Source: Mixophyes australis (Eukaryota; Chordata; Amphibia; Anura; Limnodynastidae). Taken from it: DNA of 64,000 nucleotides. This document shows positions 59,701 to 64,000 of the stretch, in pieces; position 1 is the first letter of the stretch; every line of letters starts with the position of its first letter. A model generated the notes under the pieces. That model ran no database searches and was not told the DNA's origin. It saw nothing but the letters and a program-made list of their open reading frames with translations. Made by a program: the position numbers and the translations under genes. The stretch is from NCBI GenBank assembly GCA_036250195.1, contig JAVHZZ010000003.1, positions 89,603,418 through 89,667,417 of the forward strand. Direction: 5' to 3'.

Positions 59701-61338
59701 CCTCTTCCTTGACAAGCAATCGGCTCAATTCCTTCCCACTACCCTCTGACACCCTCTCTTCATTTGACCCCACAAATGAAGAGGAAATTTCTACGCTCTT
59801 CTTATCTTCCTACTCTACCTCCTGTCCTCTTGATCATATTCCCTCGCAAATTGGTAGATCCCTGTCTTCTGTGCTCATTTCACCTCTAACTCAAATCTGT
59901 AATCTCTCGCTCTCTACTGGCATCTTTCCATCACTATACAAGCATGCAGTGATTACTCCTATTCTAAAAAAAAGAAGATTGAGACCCAAACTCTCTATCA
60001 AATTACCGTCCCATCTCTCAGCTGCCGTGCCCCTCCAAGCTTCTAGAGAGACTTGCCTACACTCGCCTCACACGCTATCTTTCCGCTAATAACCTGTTAG
60101 ATCCTCTTCAGTCTGGCTTTCGTTCTCAACACTCCACAGAGACTGCGTTGACCAAGGTTGTCAATGATCTGATCACTGCTAAAACTGAACGCCATTACTC
60201 TCTCCTAATTCTCCTGGATCTCTCGGCTGCATTTGACACCGTTGACCATTCTCTTCTCCTACAAACGCTGCAATCCCTGGGTCTTCAAGACACTGTTCTA
60301 TCCTGGTTCCCATCCTACCTTTCTAATCGCTCTTTCACTGTTAATTTCTCTGGAGCCACCTCTGCTCCGCTTCCCCTATCAGTTGGAGTACCACAAGGCT
60401 CAGTGCTAGATGCTCTGCTGTTCTCTATCTATACCGCTTCTCTTTGAAATCTATTAAGTTCCTTTGGCTTTCAGTATCATCTCTATGCAGATGATACCCA
60501 AATCTATCTATCCTCTCCTGATCTCTCAACATCTGTGTTGTCCCGTGTAACTGACTGTCTTTCTGCCATTTCATCTTGGATGTCCTCTCGCCAACTCAAA
60601 CTTAATCTTTCTAAAACAGAGTTAATAATATTCCCACCCACCAACAAGAGCATACCTAACATTTCTATCTCTATTGATAACATGACCATAAATCCCACCC
60701 CACAAACTCGCTGCCTAGGTATAATCCTTGACTCACAGCTATCCTTTGTTCCCCACATTGACTCTATATCTAAATCCTGCTACATACATCTAAAGAACAT
60801 TTCCAGAATTCGCACATATCTCACGCAAGACACTGCAAAAACCTTAATTCATGCACTCATCATCTCCCGCATCGACTATTGCAATTCCCTCCTTACTGGT
60901 CTTCCCAAAAACAGACTCAAACCTCTACAATCTATTTTGCACGCTGCGGCAAGACTGATTTCCCTTGCAAATTGTTCTTCCTCTGTTGAATCACTCTGTA
61001 TGTCTCTACACTGGCTGCCTGTTTTGTACCGAATCCAATATAAAATACTTTTACTAACCTACAAGGCCATCAACAAAGCTGCCCCAACATACATCTTCTC
61101 TCTTGTCTCAAAATATCTCCCAACTCGGCAACTCCGTTCTACACAATATCTGCGTCTCTCATCCACCCTCATTACATCCTCCCATTCCCGGTTACAGGAC
61201 TTTTTTCGGGCTGCACCCCCTCTATGGAATTCTCTCCCTCACACAGTAAGACTCTCCTCTGGTCTACAAACTTTCAAGTGTTCTCTGAAAACCTACTTCT
61301 TCAGACAAGCTTATAATATTCCTCAGCCACCCTCTTAA
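59694..61338 (+). pseudogene. L2 LINE reverse transcriptase
   Basis: RT pieces in several frames: SCPLDHIPSQIGRSLSS and HAVITPILKK (59694-60000), then a shift, [20 protein letters not shown] and [20 protein letters not shown] (60148-60447, where LGPLL would be typical), a stop at 60445, the palm box LYADDTQIYL at about 60484, then 60535-61338 with LKLNLSKTELI, IISRIDYCNSLLTGLP, LHWLPVLYRIQYKI and a natural end IPQPPS. At least two frameshifts and one stop make it inactive. The catalytic YADD is intact. Confidence 0.85.
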
Positions 61339-61654
61339 CCTCGCTACCTTTAGCCTGTTACACAATTTCACACAAGACAACTACCCCCTGACCAACATTG
61401 TTGTGTGACGGGTTAATTTAGCTTATGAGTCACTTTTACCTTTGCAGTCTGGCTGGGCCAAAATGCAAAATGTAGACTTAACCTCATGTGTCAATCTCCC
61501 ATTGTCCCATAGATTGTAAGCTTTCGAGCAGGGCTTTCTCACCTCTTTGTCTGTTTTACCCAGTTTGTTTATTAGTTTATTATGTTTGTCCCCAATTGTA
61601 AAGCACTACGGAATATGTTGGCGCTATATAAATAAATGATTATGATGATGATGA

Positions 61655-61712
61655 TTGGTTGCTATAGGCAACATCCCCACTTTTTCAAACCCGCAGCTTA
61701 GTAAATATAGCC
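61655..61712. mobile_element. Right part of a split MITE
   Basis: TTGGTTGCTATAGGCAACAT through GCAGCTTAGTAAATATAGCC is the right arm of the MITE whose left part ends at 47287. CTGAG follows (61713-61717), matching the CTGAG before the left part. Confidence 0.75.
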
Positions 61713-61717
61713 CTGAG

Positions 61718-63179
61718 ATTTTTTAAACAGATTTTTACATGAACGTTTGTGAAGCAATATGCGTCAAACTGTAAATTAGGAGCTGTATTTGTACATTTCC
61801 ATTTTGCAGCATGTATAGTCTGTAATAGGACTGGGTACACTTAAGGCCAAATTCCACTGGCAAAATGTGCAAAATTCAGCAGCAAAGTGTGGAACAGTTT
61901 TGAAAATTTTGCTTTTGTGTAATAATCAGTAACATTTTGGACTATTACATTTTTATTTAATATTAAGAAATTGTATTTCTTATTTAAAGGGTTCATGGAT
62001 TTTGTTTTTATCTATGTTTAAAACAAAAATTAATATCTGAAATTACACATTTGGTTTTTCAAATCAGTCTTTCAGAAACACATGCATAAATTGCAGCTCA
62101 AACTGTAATATTAAAAGTTTAACACTTTATTGGTGTTTTGTAATCAATTTGTTCTTTTTAAACATACACAATTTTATTGTTTTCTTGTTTGACTAGAATT
62201 TGTATAAGGTATTTTTTAAAGTATTCAAAGCTTGCGTGGGGATTAAAAGCTTTCCATATTGTACAGAGTACATTAATAAGTTTTTCATTTGTATTCATTT
62301 TATCTGTCTGGTGACCCAAATGTAATCAAAATCCTCTAGGGCACTAAAGAAACATAAAAAACTTCAAATGCCAAGAAGCGAGAAAACTGAAAAAGTTACT
62401 CATGTGTGAAACCATATAACTCAAATCATTTTTCTACAAATGTCCTTCATTCGGGGTTATGCAGGAATCTAAAGGTCAGACTTCTCTGAAATGGACAAAT
62501 TGTACTCCTAGTAGAGAATAACCAATATGTAGTGTGGATTAACCCTTTCAGTGTTAGGCATAGAGGATTCTAAGTCTTACCTTAGACAGTTGCTTCTTGG
62601 ATATAGTACTGCAGTATGTAACTTGAACAGTAAAGGTTATTAACAAAAATGCAAAACTCGTCGAAAATAATGCTTTGCTGCATCACAAGCCTATTCTGGC
62701 GCAAAAAAATTGTTTAAAAAATTATTGTGCATAGTGCATCCCCCATTTGTATATTTTCCCTAAAACATTCTCTTTATCATTGTACATGTAGCTTACAGGA
62801 TGCTAGTAGTATTTCTGTCCAGCTGTTCCAGGTTCCTTGTATATGTCCTGCTTCCTGTGAGCCCAAAATTTAGCATTGTGGGCATCATGTGGCCCATGGT
62901 CGGCTGGTTTTGCATAAGTGATATAAACATTTATGTTGCAATGTATTTCTGTTAATAAAATATTGCTTGGGAGGTCTAATTATTGTTTCATTATTGAATT
63001 CACCATAGGGTGTTAGTTAATATTAGACAGAGTGTATATGGCATCTATTGTGCTCAATTAGAGAAACTTATTAGAGTTTATTGTGACTTTTAACGCACTC
63101 TCCTAATTTCATTTCAAGTAATTTAAGGAAGCAAATGTAAAAAAAAAGTAATTTAAAGTAAAAAATAATTAGAACTAAT
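61718..63179. other. Non-coding DNA, nothing recognised
   Basis: AT-rich, no open frame above 60 codons with a recognisable motif, no delimited repeat. Confidence 0.55.
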
Positions 63180-63896
63180 TGTAAGGATTCTTACCACTCC
63201 ACGCTCCTGCTCTTTCAGCCGCTCTTCTGGGTTCGCGGCGGAGGCCTGTCACATGGCTCCACGTCGGGGATCATCATATGATCCCGCTGTGGGGAATTTG
63301 AAGAAAAGAGTGGATCTGACGCTTACTTGTGTCAGATAAACAGGTTAGCTTCCTTCTGACTCCAGCATGAGTTTGTTTCACGATCTGCCTGCAGCATACT
63401 CCTTTACATGGCAGCTCCTAACCTGGACTATCAGACTTTACTATTTTGTGTCCATTTTGTGTCTTAGCAGCAGTACCTCTGCTCACCAGAGATGCTGCTA
63501 TTGTGCCTGTTGTGCTCCTAGTACCTTAGGAGTTAACACTGTTCACTAATTATTCTATGCACCTGGGTGTGTTCTCATTTCCCTTTATATACCTGTCACT
63601 CCCAACACACATTGCTGGTTATTTATGTCATATCCTGTTGTTGCACCCTGTGGATTCTTCCTCCTGCCTTGCTCCTCTGGTTACATGCTGCATGGAATCT
63701 GTTCATACCTCCTGCTTCCCTGCATTAGCTGTGTACCTGCTGGTTTCTGAACATTCATATCACTTCCTGCATCAGCTTGCACCTGGTATCTATGACTACA
63801 CTTGATTACCTGTTATTTATACTTTTTCTGCAAATAAACAGAGTGTTTTCACCATATTCATGGCTCCTAGCTGTACTCCTGTATGTAACCGTGACA
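63180..63896 (+). repeat. Candidate Gypsy-type LTR
   Basis: Begins TGTAAGGATTC, ends AACCGTGACA, and is followed by GTATAA, much as the chromovirus LTR ends CGTGACA followed by GTATAC. It has a TATA-like CTTTATATACC (63583) and a polyadenylation signal AATAAA (63833) about 60 bp before its end. At 717 bp it is in the size range of the other LTRs here. Neither a target duplication nor gag is visible; the window ends 104 bp later, so I cannot tell a solo LTR from the 5' end of an element. Confidence 0.5.
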
Positions 63897-64000
63897 GTAT
63901 AACCAGCCCAAAAAACAGCTTAGGAGTCAGGTGAAAGTTTTTTTTATTCTGGGACCTTTTTGTTCTGCAATTCATTTTTCGTTTACTTTTGGAACATGTC

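Larger units (their letters stand above)
57602..61654 (+). mobile_element. L2-clade LINE, near full-length, degenerate
   Basis: Contains endonuclease, RT and C-terminal parts of a single L2-type protein, then a 3' end (TAGATTGTAAGCTTTCGAG, AAAGCACTACGGAATATG, GCGCTATATAAATAAATG) and a GATGATG tail at 61636-61654. The 5' start is uncertain. An insertion with a 217-bp duplication lies in the endonuclease region (58048-58805). The tail abuts the right half of a split MITE. Confidence 0.85.

Overview
The window reads as repeat-dense intergenic DNA from a vertebrate, most likely a frog or other amphibian. I infer this from the mixture of Penelope-like, DIRS, chromovirus, Gmr1-like Gypsy, L2, L1/Tx1-type, Helitron and ZBED-type hAT elements together with many short inverted-repeat transposons. 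I see no convincing host gene, no tRNA or rRNA, and nothing bacterial. Every coding sequence I can support belongs to a mobile element, and most are broken.

Layout. 1-10.5 kb: AT-rich unannotated DNA with two LTR-like blocks (2141-2863, 4802-5530), an L2 LINE tail ending in a TAA microsatellite (6131-7064) and a second L2 tail (9519-9677). 10.5-15.9 kb: a short Helitron inside a TA microsatellite, a palindromic MITE, a hAT-type MITE carrying a minisatellite, and another small MITE. 15.9-21.8 kb: a minus-strand hAT transposase (hAT-A), split by a non-autonomous element with a TA target duplication and carrying a 102-bp tandem repeat. 22.6-30.1 kb: a minus-strand Penelope-like fragment (PLE-2) split by a 5.2-kb mosaic hAT (hAT-B, 8-bp target duplication, a 48-bp minisatellite with higher-order structure) and by a 1-kb L1/Tx1-type 3' end (13-bp duplication). 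30.6-34.6 kb: a defective DIRS element whose tyrosine recombinase frame is open. 35.4-46.5 kb: a Helitron holding a remarkable head-to-head pair of nearly identical Penelope-like elements (PLE-1), the whole pair bounded by one 16-bp target duplication. 47.2-61.7 kb: one MITE apparently split by about 14.4 kb of nested insertions: a Gmr1-like Gypsy gag with a SCAN-like domain (minus), a young chromovirus inside it with 660-bp LTRs and a 5-bp duplication, and an L2 LINE whose endonuclease region carries a 217-bp direct duplication around a 324-bp insert. 63.2-63.9 kb: one more LTR-like block.

How it fits together. The window is a stratigraphy of transposition. Reading frames of older elements run straight across the empty sites of younger ones (gag across the chromovirus, hAT-A across the TA element, PLE-2 across both hAT-B and the LINE), which fixes insertion order and boundaries. 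The parts most worth following up are the inverted PLE-1 pair with its hammerhead-like motif, the frame-preserving deletions in the SCAN-like Gypsy gag, and the mosaic hAT with its higher-order minisatellite. All similarity judgements were made by eye; no database was searched.
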